Origin: Microbacterium sp. SCN 70-27
Lineage (GTDB): Bacteria; Actinomycetota; Actinomycetes; Actinomycetales; Microbacteriaceae
Length of the DNA: 33,267 nucleotides
Assembly: GCA_001724425.1 (NCBI GenBank)
Contig: MEEK01000031.1
Location: 1 to 33,267, forward strand
Direction of reading: 5' to 3'
Below the pieces are notes generated by a model. The model made no database searches. It saw only the letters and a list, made by a program, of their open reading frames with translations, and had not been told where the DNA came from. This document shows positions 18,363 through 26,386 of the stretch, one piece after another (the stretch's first letter is position 1; each line of letters opens with the position of its first letter). A program made the position numbers and the translations under genes.

Positions 18363-19205
18363 GTGAACGAGAACTCCGAGCCGAACGCCGCCCCGCCCGT
18401 GCCTCCTGCGCCGTCCGCTGCGCCGCAGCCCGAGTACCCCGCGCAGGCCGACGTCGCTCCGCCTGCGCAGCCCGCCCCGCAGGAGCCGTTCCCGCCTGCC
18501 GCCGCGCCCGAGTACGCGACACCCGCATACGGCGCCCCGACAGCGCCGCCCGATGCGGCGCAGGAGTATCCGACCGCGCCGCAGACCTACCCCACAGCCC
18601 CGCAGGAGTACACCCCGCCGCAGGCCTACGCCGCCGCCCCGCAGGCCTACCCCACAGCCCTGCAGGAGTACGCCGCGGCGACGCAGGTCTACCCGCCCGC
18701 TGCGCCCGGATACTCGTCAGCACCGGCGTATCCGGCGGCGCCGGGGTATCCGGCGGCGCCCGGGTATCCGGCGGCGACCTCCCCCGCCTATCCAGCCACC
18801 ACGCCGGAACAGTCCCGCACCCTCGGGATCCTCGCCCTCGTCCTCGGCTTCCTCGCGGCGGTCGGCGCGACCCTGCTCAGCGCGATCACCGGATGGGCGG
18901 CGGCCGCGGGTGCCATGCGTCACGCCGTCGGGCTCTCGCCCGACGGCCTCGAGGAGCTGACGGAGAGCCAGCTGCTCGCCCTGCTGAGCCCCGTGCGCGA
19001 CCTCGTGCTGTGGTCCGAGATCGGCTTCTGGGCCGGAACGGCGATGGGCATCGCCGCGATCGTGCTCGGCATCGTCGCGATCGTGACCCGTCGCGGCCGC
19101 GGCTTCGGGATCGCCGCGCTCATCGTCGCCGTCGTGGGGTCGATCGTCTACGGCGTCGTCGTCTTCTTCGCCGTGGTCGGAGGTATCGCCGCCGGCGCGG
19201 TCTGA
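18363..19205 (+). CDS. Proline-rich N-terminus plus DUF4190-like membrane protein
   Basis: The 280-residue protein has a low-complexity first half (1-150) rich in Pro, Ala, Gln and Tyr, with repeats such as PQAYPTA, PQEY and AAPGYP. The second half has three hydrophobic segments, near 155-180, 222-243 and 250-275. The first segment (SRTLGILALVLGFLAAVGA) and the later GIAAIVLGIVAIVTRRGRG and FGIAALIVAVVGSIV resemble the DUF4190 pattern common in actinobacterial membrane proteins. The Pro/Tyr tail is probably cytoplasmic and may mediate protein interactions. No enzymatic motif is seen. The GTG start is inferred from the -10 at 6 nt. Confidence 0.7.
   Translation: MNENSEPNAAPPVPPAPSAAPQPEYPAQADVAPPAQPAPQEPFPPAAAPEYATPAYGAPTAPPDAAQEYPTAPQTYPTAPQEYTPPQAYAAAPQAYPTALQEYAAATQVYPPAAPGYSSAPAYPAAPGYPAAPGYPAATSPAYPATTPEQSRTLGILALVLGFLAAVGATLLSAITGWAAAAGAMRHAVGLSPDGLEELTESQLLALLSPVRDLVLWSEIGFWAGTAMGIAAIVLGIVAIVTRRGRGFGIAALIVAVVGSIVYGVVVFFAVVGGIAAGAV
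18581..18671 (+). repeat. 60-nt-period direct repeat inside the proline-rich coding region
   Basis: Bases 18581-18611 and 18641-18671 are near-identical (29 of 31 positions by eye) at a 60-nt offset, a multiple of three. They encode repeated QTYPTAPQEY / QAYPTALQEY blocks. The arrangement suggests in-frame slippage or unequal exchange. Confidence 0.65.
18729..18782 (+). repeat. Three 18-nt tandem units in the proline-rich coding region
   Basis: Units beginning TATCCGGCGGCG start at 18729, 18747 and 18765 and encode YPAAPG, YPAAPG and YPAATS. The array is in frame, so its copy number could vary without disrupting the gene. Confidence 0.7.
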
Positions 19206-19233
19206 GCCGCCCTGCCCGCAGCCGCAGACCCCG

Positions 19234-19818
19234 TCACGCGCGCGGCGCGTGGTGGGTCTGTTGCGCGGCGAGCAGCCCCTCGTCGACGAGCTTCTCCACG
19301 GCATCCGCCGCGTCACCGACCACGAGCGGGAGCTGCGTGCGCTCCGCCGACGAGAACGGGTCGAGAACCCAATCCGCCGGATCCTGCCGACCGGGCGGTC
19401 GCCCGATCCCCACACGCACACGGGGGAAGTCCGCCGTGCCGAGGGCCTTCGCGACATCGCGGATGCCATTGTGTCCCCCATGCCCGCCGCCGGTCTTGAG
19501 CTTCAGCGTGTCGAACGGGATGTCGAGCTCGTCGTGGACGAGGACGATGCGCTCCGGCGGCACGTCATAGAAGCGTGCGAGCTGCGACACCGGACCGCCC
19601 GAGACGTTCATGTACGAGTTCGGTGTCGCGAGGACGAGCTTCGGCCCGCCGGGTCGCAGCCACGTCTCGGCGACCCGCGCGTTCGCCTTGTGCGCGCGCA
19701 GCGTCTCGCCGCGGCGCGCGGCGATTTCGGCGATCACCATCTGCCCGACGTTGTGCCGCGTGTTCTCGTAGCGGGTGCCCGGGTTCCCGAGCCCCACGAC
19801 CAGCCAAGTGTCGGCCAT
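19234..19818 (-). CDS. pth: Peptidyl-tRNA hydrolase
   Basis: Pth cleaves peptidyl-tRNA released from stalled ribosomes, recycling tRNA. The 194-residue protein is of normal length with every active-site element: [20 protein letters not shown] containing the Asn and catalytic His, [12 protein letters not shown] with substrate-binding Asn, and [15 protein letters not shown] with the Asp that activates the His. [12 protein letters not shown] and VRVGIGRP follow. The ATG at 19818 has AAAGGGAG a few bases upstream. It is directly downstream of rplY, a classical neighbour, but a strong hairpin lies between the two. Confidence 0.96.
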   Translation of the reverse strand: MADTWLVVGLGNPGTRYENTRHNVGQMVIAEIAARRGETLRAHKANARVAETWLRPGGPKLVLATPNSYMNVSGGPVSQLARFYDVPPERIVLVHDELDIPFDTLKLKTGGGHGGHNGIRDVAKALGTADFPRVRVGIGRPPGRQDPADWVLDPFSSAERTQLPLVVGDAADAVEKLVDEGLLAAQQTHHAPRA

Positions 19819-19837
19819 CTGCTCCCTTTCGACGACG

Positions 19838-19873
19838 CAGCCCGTCTCCCCCAGTATCGGCGGAGACGGGCTG
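19838..19873 (-). terminator. Strong hairpin between rplY and pth
   Basis: CAGCCCGTCTCC (19838-19849) and GGAGACGGGCTG (19862-19873) form a perfect 12-bp stem with a 12-nt loop. It lies 17 nt past the rplY stop on the minus strand and just before the pth ribosome-binding site. No U-tract follows, so it may attenuate, process or stabilise the rplY-pth transcript rather than end it fully. Confidence 0.6.
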
Positions 19874-19890
19874 TGTGCGGTATGCGGTGA

Positions 19891-20523
19891 TTACTCCGCG
19901 GCGGCCTCGGAAGCCTCGGACTGCTCGGCGGCGACCTCGGCGTCGGCCTCGGCGATCTCCTCCTCCGCGGCGAGCGCGGCGGCGGGCACCGAGATGGCGA
20001 CGATGAGCGTGTCACCCTCGGTCACGAGCGCGGCACCCTTGGGCAGCGTCAGGTCGGCCGCGGTGATGTGCGCGCCGTCCTCCAGGCCCTCGACGTCGAC
20101 CTCGATGTTCTGCGGGATGTGGGTCGCCTCGACCTCGAGCGCGACGGTCGCGTTGTCGAGGTTCGCGATGGTGCCGGCGAACGGCTCGCCGACGACGACG
20201 ATCGGAACGTCGACCTGGATCTTCTCGCCCTTCTTCACGACGAGGAGGTCGATGTGCTCGATGATCTGGTGCACGGGGTCCTTCTGGACGTCCTTGACGA
20301 GCGCGAGCTGCTCCTTGCCGTCGACCTTGAGCTCGAGCACCGCGTTGGCGCGGCGGATGAGCAGCGACACCTGGTGGCCCGGAAGTGACACGTGCACCGG
20401 GGCGGTGCCGTGGCCGTAGATGACGGCGGGGATCTGGCCGGCGGCGCGGAGGCGGCGGGCGTAGCCCTTGCCGAAGTTCTCGCGGACCTCGGCGACGACG
20501 TGCGTGTCGGTCTCGGTGGACAT
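19891..20523 (-). CDS. rplY: 50S ribosomal protein L25/general stress protein Ctc
   Basis: The long (CTC/TL5) form of L25 binds 5S rRNA in the large ribosomal subunit. The 210-residue protein has the L25 domain first (VRENFGKGYARRLRAAGQIP, then AVIYGHG) and VKDVQKDPVHQIIEHIDLL. The TL5 beta domain (about 100-180) follows, with a highly acidic Ala/Glu-rich tail. ATG 20523 follows AAGGAG by about 6 nt. rplY and pth are adjacent in many bacteria. Confidence 0.94.
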   Translation of the reverse strand: MSTETDTHVVAEVRENFGKGYARRLRAAGQIPAVIYGHGTAPVHVSLPGHQVSLLIRRANAVLELKVDGKEQLALVKDVQKDPVHQIIEHIDLLVVKKGEKIQVDVPIVVVGEPFAGTIANLDNATVALEVEATHIPQNIEVDVEGLEDGAHITAADLTLPKGAALVTEGDTLIVAISVPAAALAAEEEIAEADAEVAAEQSEASEAAAE

Positions 20524-20714
20524 GTGTTCTCCTTGCGATCTGAGCGATCGGCCCACGGAGCGGGCCGATGCGGGGTCTGGTGTCTCGACTCGAACGCACG
20601 CGCGTGAGGAGAGGGCGGATGTGGCATCCGGAACCGGCCTGCACCGCGTCGATCACGGATGCCCGCGCGCCGACTCCCGCCGACATGAGGCATCCCTCGC
20701 CGAGGGACGTGCTC

Positions 20715-20739
20715 AGTCTACCAGCGACACCGCTACGAT
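20715..20739. promoter_or_regulatory. Divergent -10 elements between rplY and the small membrane protein gene
   Basis: On the minus strand TAGACT (20720-20715) could drive rplY with a leader of about 185 nt. On the plus strand TACGAT (20734-20739) could drive the 40-codon gene with a short leader. A small hairpin TCCCTC/GAGGGA (20693-20698 / 20702-20707) lies in the rplY leader. The rest of this 247-nt gap shows nothing else I can name. No good -35 is visible for either. Confidence 0.35.
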
Positions 20740-20770
20740 GAAGACGCACCGATCGCACCGAGGAGGACCC

Positions 20771-20893
20771 ATGGACTACGGCTGGATGTCACACGCACTG
20801 TTGTGGCTCGTCGGGATCCTCAGCGTCGGCGCGACCCTCGGCTTCGCCGGAGCGCTGTGGGCGCTCGGGCGCTCCAACTACCGCAAGGACTGA
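20771..20893 (+). CDS. 40-residue single-pass membrane microprotein
   Basis: A strong ribosome-binding site, GAGGAGGA, lies 4-6 nt before ATG 20771. The 40 residues start MDYGWMSHAL, form one transmembrane helix (about residues 8-33) and end GRSNYRKD with basic and polar residues. The positive-inside rule suggests an outside N-terminus and a cytoplasmic C-terminus. The gene ends 9 nt before the convergent gntK stop. Good ribosome-binding spacing, clean hydrophobicity and a plausible upstream -10 support a real gene. I do not recognise the family. Confidence 0.65.
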   Translation: MDYGWMSHALLWLVGILSVGATLGFAGALWALGRSNYRKD

Positions 20894-20902
20894 CCGCCCG
20901 GA

Positions 20903-21385
20903 TCAGGCCGCGCCGCGCAGCAGTTCGTTGATGCGCGCGACGACCGAGCCGAGGTCGGCGTCGTTCGCGACCCGCACCCCCGCCTCGTCGGACTGCAGCG
21001 GTTCGAGCGTCGCGAGCTGGGAGTCGAGCAGACTCGACGGCATGAAGTGGTCGCTACGCGACATGCGCTTGCGCAGATCCGCCTGCGGCACCACGAGTTC
21101 GACGAACACGACGCCCGCGGTCTTCGTGCGGATGCGATCGCGATACGCACGGCGGAGCGCCGAGCATGCCACGACCACCGCCGGGCGCCGGAGCGTGGCC
21201 GCGACGGCGTCGAGCCAGGGCTCGCGATCGGCGTCGTCGAGCGGGCGACCGGAGGCCATCTTCGCGACGTTCGCGCGGGAGTGCAGGTCGTCGCCGTCCA
21301 CGAAGTCCGCGCGCAGCGCCGCGGCGAGACTCGCCCCGACGAGAGACTTCCCCGACCCGCTCGGCCCCATCACGACGATCCTCAT
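20903..21385 (-). CDS. gntK: Gluconokinase
   Basis: This enzyme phosphorylates gluconate to 6-phosphogluconate with ATP. The 160-residue P-loop kinase has Walker A VVMGPSGSGKSLVGASLA at its N-terminus, DFVDGDDLHSRANVAKMASG and PLDDADREPWL (the gluconate-binding, GntK-specific region), VVACSALRRAYRDRIR, and HFMPSSLLDSQLATLEPLQ, a GntK signature. ATG 21385 has GAGGAT about 8 nt upstream; the longer reading adds eight unlikely residues. It is divergent from gnd, whose enzyme uses its product, so the two form a gluconate-to-pentose-phosphate pair. I see no transporter or GntR gene beside it. Confidence 0.92.
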   Translation of the reverse strand: MRIVVMGPSGSGKSLVGASLAAALRADFVDGDDLHSRANVAKMASGRPLDDADREPWLDAVAATLRRPAVVVACSALRRAYRDRIRTKTAGVVFVELVVPQADLRKRMSRSDHFMPSSLLDSQLATLEPLQSDEAGVRVANDADLGSVVARINELLRGAA

Positions 21386-21444
21386 AGCGGCATCCTCGCA
21401 CGCGCCCACAGGTCACACGCGGCGACGCGCGCCCGGCGTCGCAC

Positions 21445-21482
21445 TACGCTGGTGGTGAACCCCACAGCCCTTTCCAGAGGAG
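21445..21482 (+). promoter_or_regulatory. gnd promoter -10 and ribosome-binding site
   Basis: TACGCT (21445-21450) is a TANNNT-type -10. AGAGGAG (21476-21482) lies 6 nt before the GTG at 21489 and is a good Shine-Dalgarno, giving a short leader of about 30 nt. It is a leadered contrast to the leaderless-type starts elsewhere in the window. Confidence 0.45.
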
Positions 21483-21488
21483 TGTTCC

Positions 21489-22949
21489 GTGCCTGACGCC
21501 GCCCAGCCCACCGCCAACATCGGAGTCGTCGGACTCGCCGTGATGGGCTCGAACCTGGCCCGCAACCTCGCGTCGCGCGAGGGCAACACGGTCGCGGTCT
21601 ACAACCGCAGCCGCGCGAAGACCGACGAGCTCATCACCGAGCACCCCGAGGCCGAGTTCGTGCCGGCGTACAGCTACGAGGAGTTCGCGGCGAGCCTGCA
21701 GAAGCCGCGCACGGCGATCATCATGGTGAAAGCCGGCGGCCCGACGGATGCCGTGATCGACGCGCTCATGGACGTCTTCGAGCCCGGCGACATCATCATC
21801 GACGGCGGCAACTCGCTGTTCACCGACACGATCCGCCGCGAGAAGGCCGTGCGCGAGCGCGGCTTCAACTTCGTCGGCATGGGCGTGTCCGGTGGCGAGG
21901 AGGGCGCGCTGAACGGCCCGTCGCTCATGCCCGGCGGCCCCGACGAGGCGTGGGTGACCCTCGGCCCGATCCTCCGCTCGATCGCGGCGGTCGCCGAAGG
22001 CGAGCCCTGCGTCACGCACGTCGGCCACGACGGGGCCGGCCACTTCGTGAAGATGGTGCACAACGGCATCGAGTACGCCGACATGCAGCTGATCGCCGAG
22101 GCGTACGACCTCATCCGTCGCGGTACCGGCAAGACCCCCGCGGAGATCGCCGACATCTTCGCCGAGTGGAACCGCGGCGAGCTGGAGAGCTACCTCATCG
22201 AGATCACCGCCGAGGTGCTCCGCCAGACGGATGCCGAGACCGGCAAGCCCCTCGTCGACGTCATCCTCGACTCCGCCGGCGCGAAGGGCACGGGCGCCTG
22301 GACGGTGCAGACGGCCCTCGACCTCGGCGTGCCCGTGTCGGGCATCGCCGAGGCGACCTTCGCCCGCTCGCTGTCGAGCCACCGCGAGCAGCGCGCCGTG
22401 TCGGGCGGGCTCCCCGGCCCCGCCGAGGACGCGTTCACCGTCGCGGACGCCGACGCGTTCGTCGAGCAGGTGCGCCTCGCCCTCTACGCGTCGAAGATCG
22501 TCGCCTACTCGCAGGGGTTCGACGAGATCCGCGCCGGAGCGGCGCAGTACGACTGGACGATCGATCTCGGTGCGATCAGCCGCATCTGGCGCGGCGGCTG
22601 CATCATCCGCGCGCAGTTCCTCAACCGCATCGCCGACGCGTACGCCGCCGAGCCGGAACTGCCGGTCCTGCTGACGGCGCCGTACTTCGTGGAGGCGCTC
22701 GGACGCGCGCAGGACGCGTGGCGCGGAATCGTCGGGACCGCGGCGACCGCGGGCATCCCCGCCCCCGCGTTCAGCTCGTCGCTCGCGTACTACGACGGCC
22801 TGCGCGCGGCGCGGCTCCCCGCCGCCCTCATCCAGGGGCAGCGCGACTTCTTCGGTGCGCACACCTACAAGCGCATCGACAAGGAAGGCACCTTCCACAC
22901 CCTGTGGTCGGGCGACCGCAGCGAGATCGAAGCCGAAGACACCCACTGA
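21489..22949 (+). CDS. gnd: 6-phosphogluconate dehydrogenase, decarboxylating
   Basis: The enzyme oxidises and decarboxylates 6-phosphogluconate to ribulose 5-phosphate, making NADPH. The 486-residue length fits the long, NADP-dependent form. Visible motifs are the Rossmann start IGVVGLAVMGSNLARNLA, the NRSRAK segment typical of NADP preference, IIIDGGNS, and MGVSGGEEGALNGPSLMPGG. The catalytic Lys/Asn block HFVKMVHNGIEYADMQLIAE and the C-terminal IQGQRDFFGAHTYKRID follow. GTG 21489 is preceded by AGAGGAG. It is divergent from gntK. Its stop lies 18 nt from the convergent corA stop. Confidence 0.96.
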   Translation: MPDAAQPTANIGVVGLAVMGSNLARNLASREGNTVAVYNRSRAKTDELITEHPEAEFVPAYSYEEFAASLQKPRTAIIMVKAGGPTDAVIDALMDVFEPGDIIIDGGNSLFTDTIRREKAVRERGFNFVGMGVSGGEEGALNGPSLMPGGPDEAWVTLGPILRSIAAVAEGEPCVTHVGHDGAGHFVKMVHNGIEYADMQLIAEAYDLIRRGTGKTPAEIADIFAEWNRGELESYLIEITAEVLRQTDAETGKPLVDVILDSAGAKGTGAWTVQTALDLGVPVSGIAEATFARSLSSHREQRAVSGGLPGPAEDAFTVADADAFVEQVRLALYASKIVAYSQGFDEIRAGAAQYDWTIDLGAISRIWRGGCIIRAQFLNRIADAYAAEPELPVLLTAPYFVEALGRAQDAWRGIVGTAATAGIPAPAFSSSLAYYDGLRAARLPAALIQGQRDFFGAHTYKRIDKEGTFHTLWSGDRSEIEAEDTH

Positions 22950-22967
22950 CCCGGTGCGGCGGCGGGG

Positions 22968-23981
22968 CTACAGCCAGTCCCGCCGCTTGAAGATCGCGTA
23001 CAGTCCCGCGCTCACGGCGACCATCAGCCCGATCGCGAACGGGTAGCCGAACGGCCAGGAGAGTTCGGGCATGAAGCGGAAGTTCATGCCGTAGATCCCC
23101 GCGACGAGCGTGGGAGCGAACCCGATCGCCGCCCACGACGAGATCTTCTTGACCTGGTCGTTCTGCTCGATGCTCTGCGCCGTCATCTCCTTCATCGACT
23201 CGTTGCGGCGCTGATCGACGATCGTGGAGTGGATCGTCAGGGCGTTGTCGAGCGTTCCGCGGAAGGACGACACCCGGGCATCCACATAGGCGGCACGATC
23301 GGTGAGATCGCGGAAGGCGGGGGCGTCGTCGCGATGCGACTTCTGCTCCGCGATCCGCTGCAGGCGCACGAGCATGTCTTCGAGCGGCGAGGTCGCGTGG
23401 CTGAGGTCGATCACCTCGCGCTGCAGGGCGAAGATCCGCCGAGAGACGTCCTCGGTGCCGCTGAACAGCTCCTCCTCGATCTCGTCGATGTCGTGCTCGA
23501 TGTCATCGAGGACGTCGCGGTAGCCGCGCGTCACGTACTCGAACGTCGCCCAGAGGATGCCGAGGCTCCCCTTGTCGAGGATCTGCGGATGGTCGTCGAG
23601 GAGCGACCGCATGCGGTCGAGGTCGACGTGACCGTCGGGCGAGATCGCGATGACGAAGTGCTCACCGACGAAGAGGTCGACCTCATGGCATTCGACGGTC
23701 TCGGCCGCATCGTCGTACGTCGCCGGCTGCGCCACGACGAAGAGGTGCTCCCCCACCCGCGAGAGCTTGGAGCGCTGGTGGGTGCGCAGAGCCGAGGCGA
23801 CCCCGAACGATTCGAGCCCGAACTCGTGCGCGAGTCGGTACACGTCGTCTCGCGCCGGTTGCGTCAGCGCCACCCACACGAATCCGTCGATCCGGCGCGC
23901 CTCGGCGAGCGCGGCAGCCGGATCGGAACCGGTGGAGACGGGAGTGTGTCCGTCGTAGACGATGCAGTGCGGCTCGAGCAT
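22968..23981 (-). CDS. corA: CorA-family divalent metal ion transporter
   Basis: CorA proteins are pentameric channels for Mg2+ and related ions. The 337-residue protein has a long cytoplasmic alpha/beta domain (1-275, acidic and helical, with DIEHDIDEIEEELFSGTED) and two transmembrane helices at the C-terminus. The first helix ends in the diagnostic selectivity motif YGMNF, and the periplasmic loop MPELSWPFGYP follows. The C-terminus FKRRDWL is basic, as expected. ATG 23981 follows a -10-like TAGGGT by 7 nt without a Shine-Dalgarno; longer readings upstream run through the divergent response regulator gene. Confidence 0.92.
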   Translation of the reverse strand: MLEPHCIVYDGHTPVSTGSDPAAALAEARRIDGFVWVALTQPARDDVYRLAHEFGLESFGVASALRTHQRSKLSRVGEHLFVVAQPATYDDAAETVECHEVDLFVGEHFVIAISPDGHVDLDRMRSLLDDHPQILDKGSLGILWATFEYVTRGYRDVLDDIEHDIDEIEEELFSGTEDVSRRIFALQREVIDLSHATSPLEDMLVRLQRIAEQKSHRDDAPAFRDLTDRAAYVDARVSSFRGTLDNALTIHSTIVDQRRNESMKEMTAQSIEQNDQVKKISSWAAIGFAPTLVAGIYGMNFRFMPELSWPFGYPFAIGLMVAVSAGLYAIFKRRDWL

Positions 23982-23994
23982 GGCACTCACCCTA
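23982..23994 (-). promoter_or_regulatory. Leaderless-type -10 for corA
   Basis: On the minus strand TAGGGT (23994-23989) is followed by 7 nt and the ATG at 23981. It lies in the 144-nt divergent region shared with the response regulator gene. GAG within the 7 nt is too short for a convincing ribosome-binding site. Confidence 0.42.
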
Positions 23995-24113
23995 CGACCG
24001 GTGCGATCGAGTGCCGACACCCTTGACGGCCATGTCCGAGGCTCTCCTGGTCGACTCATCCGATTCATAGGGTTCGCATAGTCGCGGCCATAGGCGGCCC
24101 ACAGTGCGCACAT

Positions 24114-24125
24114 CACAATGGATGC
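24114..24125 (+). promoter_or_regulatory. Leaderless-type -10 for the two-component operon
   Basis: CACAAT (24114-24119) is followed by GGATGC (24120-24125) and then ATG 24126. Spacing is 6 nt and there is no Shine-Dalgarno. The hexamer departs from TANNNT at its first base. Confidence 0.38.
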
Positions 24126-24854
24126 ATGACGCCTTCCGCCACGCCTCTCAGCCGCCCCGACGGGTCCGCGCTGCGGGTTCTCGTCGTCGACGACGAGCAG
24201 ATGCTCACCGACCTCCTGTCGATGGCGCTCAAGATGGAGGGCTGGGACGTCCGCACGGCCGGTTCGGGCTTCGACGCCCTGACGCTGGCGCGCGACTTCG
24301 ACCCCGACGCCGTCGTCCTCGACGTCATGATGCCCGACCTCGACGGCATGGCCGTGCTGCAGCGTCTGCGGCATGCCGGAAACGACGTGCCGGTGCTCTT
24401 CCTCACCGCGAAGGATGGCGTCAGCGACCGCGTCGCGGGGCTCACCGCCGGAGGCGACGACTACGTCACGAAGCCATTCAGCCTCGAAGAGGTCGTCGCG
24501 CGGCTCCGGGGCCTCATGCGCCGTGCGGGCACGGCCACGGCGGGCGGATCGGACCCCGTCCTGCGCGTCGGCGAGCTGAGCCTCAACGAGGACTCGCACG
24601 AAGTCGAACGCGCCGGCACGGAGATCGAACTCACCGCGACCGAGTTCGAACTGCTGCGCTTCCTCATGCGCAACCAGCGCCGCGTCGTGTCCAAGGCGCA
24701 GATCCTCGACCGCGTCTGGAACTACGACTTCGGCGGGCGCTCCTCCGTCGTGGAGCTCTACATCTCCTACCTGCGGAAGAAGATCGACGCGGGCCGCACT
24801 CCCCTCATCCACACGGTGCGCGGCGTCGGCTACATGATCAAAGCACCGCAGTGA
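24126..24854 (+). CDS. OmpR/PhoB-family response regulator
   Basis: The 242-residue protein has an N-terminal receiver domain. VLVVDDEQML carries the acidic pair, AVVLDVMMPDLDG the phospho-acceptor Asp66, FLTAKD the switch residue, and DYVTKPFSLEEV Lys116. A C-terminal winged helix follows (ELTATEFELLRFLMRNQRRV, then WNYDFGGRSSVVELYISYLR). The receiver sequence, with GGDDYVTKPFSLEEVVARLR, is closest in feel to mycobacterial PhoP/TcrX-type regulators. Its stop overlaps the histidine kinase GTG (24851-24854), so the pair is coupled. Target genes are unknown. The convergent flavin operon and divergent corA are neighbours only. Confidence 0.93.
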   Translation: MTPSATPLSRPDGSALRVLVVDDEQMLTDLLSMALKMEGWDVRTAGSGFDALTLARDFDPDAVVLDVMMPDLDGMAVLQRLRHAGNDVPVLFLTAKDGVSDRVAGLTAGGDDYVTKPFSLEEVVARLRGLMRRAGTATAGGSDPVLRVGELSLNEDSHEVERAGTEIELTATEFELLRFLMRNQRRVVSKAQILDRVWNYDFGGRSSVVELYISYLRKKIDAGRTPLIHTVRGVGYMIKAPQ

Positions 24855-26377
24855 CCGACGTCGCCCCCCCACGCCGCAGGCGCCGCTGGAGTCTGCAGAC
24901 CCGACTGATCCTCACGGTGGTCTCCTTCGTGGCGCTGATCCTCGTGGCGGTGGCGCTCGCGACGGGGACGCTGCTGCGAGGCATCCTCAATTCTCAGCTC
25001 GACAACGAGGTGCGTGAGGCGACCAACGTCGCGGGCCTGCAGCTCATCAACCAGTCCGCCGGTGCGGCCACCACGATCAGCGCCTACCGCGCTCTGCAGA
25101 ACAGCAAGGGACTGTCGACGGGGCTCGTGCTCATCGTGCAGTCCGACGCGGGCACCGACGGCGCGTACCTCTCGAGCGACAACGACGTGATGCGGCTGTC
25201 ACGCGCCGCCGTGCAGGACATCACCGCGTCGTTCGGCGCCGGCGCGTACGCCACCGTGCCCATCGAGGGTCTCGGCACGTATCGCCTCCTCACGGGCGGG
25301 ATCGGCGGGGGCTACTACATCGCCGTGGGACTTCCGCTGTCGACCGTCAACGCGACGATCGCGGAGATCCTCATCACGGTCGCGCTCGTGACTGCCGGCG
25401 GCCTCCTCGTGCTCGCGGCGATCATCGCGGTCGTGATCCGGCGCGCCCTCCTCCCCCTGCGCTCGGTCGCGGCGACCGCCTCGCACGTCGCCTCGCAACC
25501 GCTCGACGCCAGGGACGTCTCGATCACCGAGCGCGTGCCGGATGCCGAAGCCGACCCGTCCGACGAGATCGGCGCGGTGGGCGCCGCCCTCAACACCCTC
25601 CTCGACCACGTCGACACGTCGCTGTCCGCACGCCAGCGCAACGAGGACCGCATGCGCGCGTTCGTGGCCGACGCCTCGCATGAGCTGCGGACGCCGCTCG
25701 CGGCGATCCGCGGCTACTCCGAGCTGTCCCTGCGTGCGCTCGCCCAGACGCGGGATGCCGGAGCGCGCGCGACCAAGACGCAGCTCGCAGCCGGCGCCGC
25801 CCAGTCCCAGCAGGGGTTGGAGCGGATCCAGGCGGCTTCCCTGCGCATGACGACACTCGTCGAGGACCTGCTGCTGCTCGCGCGCCTCGACGAGGGCAAG
25901 GAGCTCGTCTACGGCGCCGTCGACCTCACTCGCGTCGTCGTCGATGCGGCGACCGACGCACAGGTCGCGGGCCCCGGCCACGAGTGGGTGCTCGAGGTGC
26001 CCGAAGAGCCGGTCGTCGTCGCGGGAGACGCGACGCGCCTGCATCAGGTCATCGCGAACCTGCTGACGAATGCCCGCGTGCACACGCCCGACGGCGTCAC
26101 CGTCACGGCCTCCGTCGCGGTCGACGACGGCGTCGCGATCGTCCGGGTCGCCGACGACGGACCGGGGATCGACCCGGCCGTGGCCGATGAGCTGTTCGAG
26201 CGGTTCTCGCGCGCCGACACCTCGCGCGCCCGCCAGACCGGCGGCACGGGGCTCGGTCTGTCGATCGCCAAGGCGATCATCACCGCGCATCGAGGCACGA
26301 TCGCGGTGCGCTCGACGCCCGGCGACACGGTGTTCGAGGTGCGGCTGCCCGCCCGCCCGGCAGCGCCCGAGGCCTGA
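24851..26377 (+). CDS. Sensor histidine kinase (HAMP, HisKA, HATPase)
   Basis: The 508-residue membrane kinase has a basic N-terminus (PPRRRRRWSLQTR), TM1 near residues 18-40 and an extracytoplasmic sensor region of about 120 residues. TM2 is near 167-197, with a HAMP-like linker after it. The H-box ADASHELRTPLAAIRGYSEL has the phospho-accepting His277. The ATPase domain has the N-box NLLTNARVHTPDGV, G1 VADDGPGIDP and G2 GGTGLGLSIAKAI. The GTG start overlaps the regulator stop by 4 bp (GTGA). The sensor domain carries no motif I recognise, so the signal is unknown. It ends 9 nt from the stop of the convergent flavin-operon reductase. Confidence 0.93.
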   Translation: MTDVAPPRRRRRWSLQTRLILTVVSFVALILVAVALATGTLLRGILNSQLDNEVREATNVAGLQLINQSAGAATTISAYRALQNSKGLSTGLVLIVQSDAGTDGAYLSSDNDVMRLSRAAVQDITASFGAGAYATVPIEGLGTYRLLTGGIGGGYYIAVGLPLSTVNATIAEILITVALVTAGGLLVLAAIIAVVIRRALLPLRSVAATASHVASQPLDARDVSITERVPDAEADPSDEIGAVGAALNTLLDHVDTSLSARQRNEDRMRAFVADASHELRTPLAAIRGYSELSLRALAQTRDAGARATKTQLAAGAAQSQQGLERIQAASLRMTTLVEDLLLLARLDEGKELVYGAVDLTRVVVDAATDAQVAGPGHEWVLEVPEEPVVVAGDATRLHQVIANLLTNARVHTPDGVTVTASVAVDDGVAIVRVADDGPGIDPAVADELFERFSRADTSRARQTGGTGLGLSIAKAIITAHRGTIAVRSTPGDTVFEVRLPARPAAPEA

Positions 26378-26386
26378 ACGCTCGGA

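Noticed and set aside
18581..18782. Possible recombination or attachment site from the direct repeats
   Set aside because: The repeats are in frame with a proline-rich protein and encode its repeat units. No integrase gene is nearby.
24104..24850. N-terminal extension of the histidine kinase reading through the regulator gene
   Set aside because: The frame is open only as a shadow of the response regulator. The kinase begins at the overlapping GTG 24851, just before a typical basic segment and TM1.
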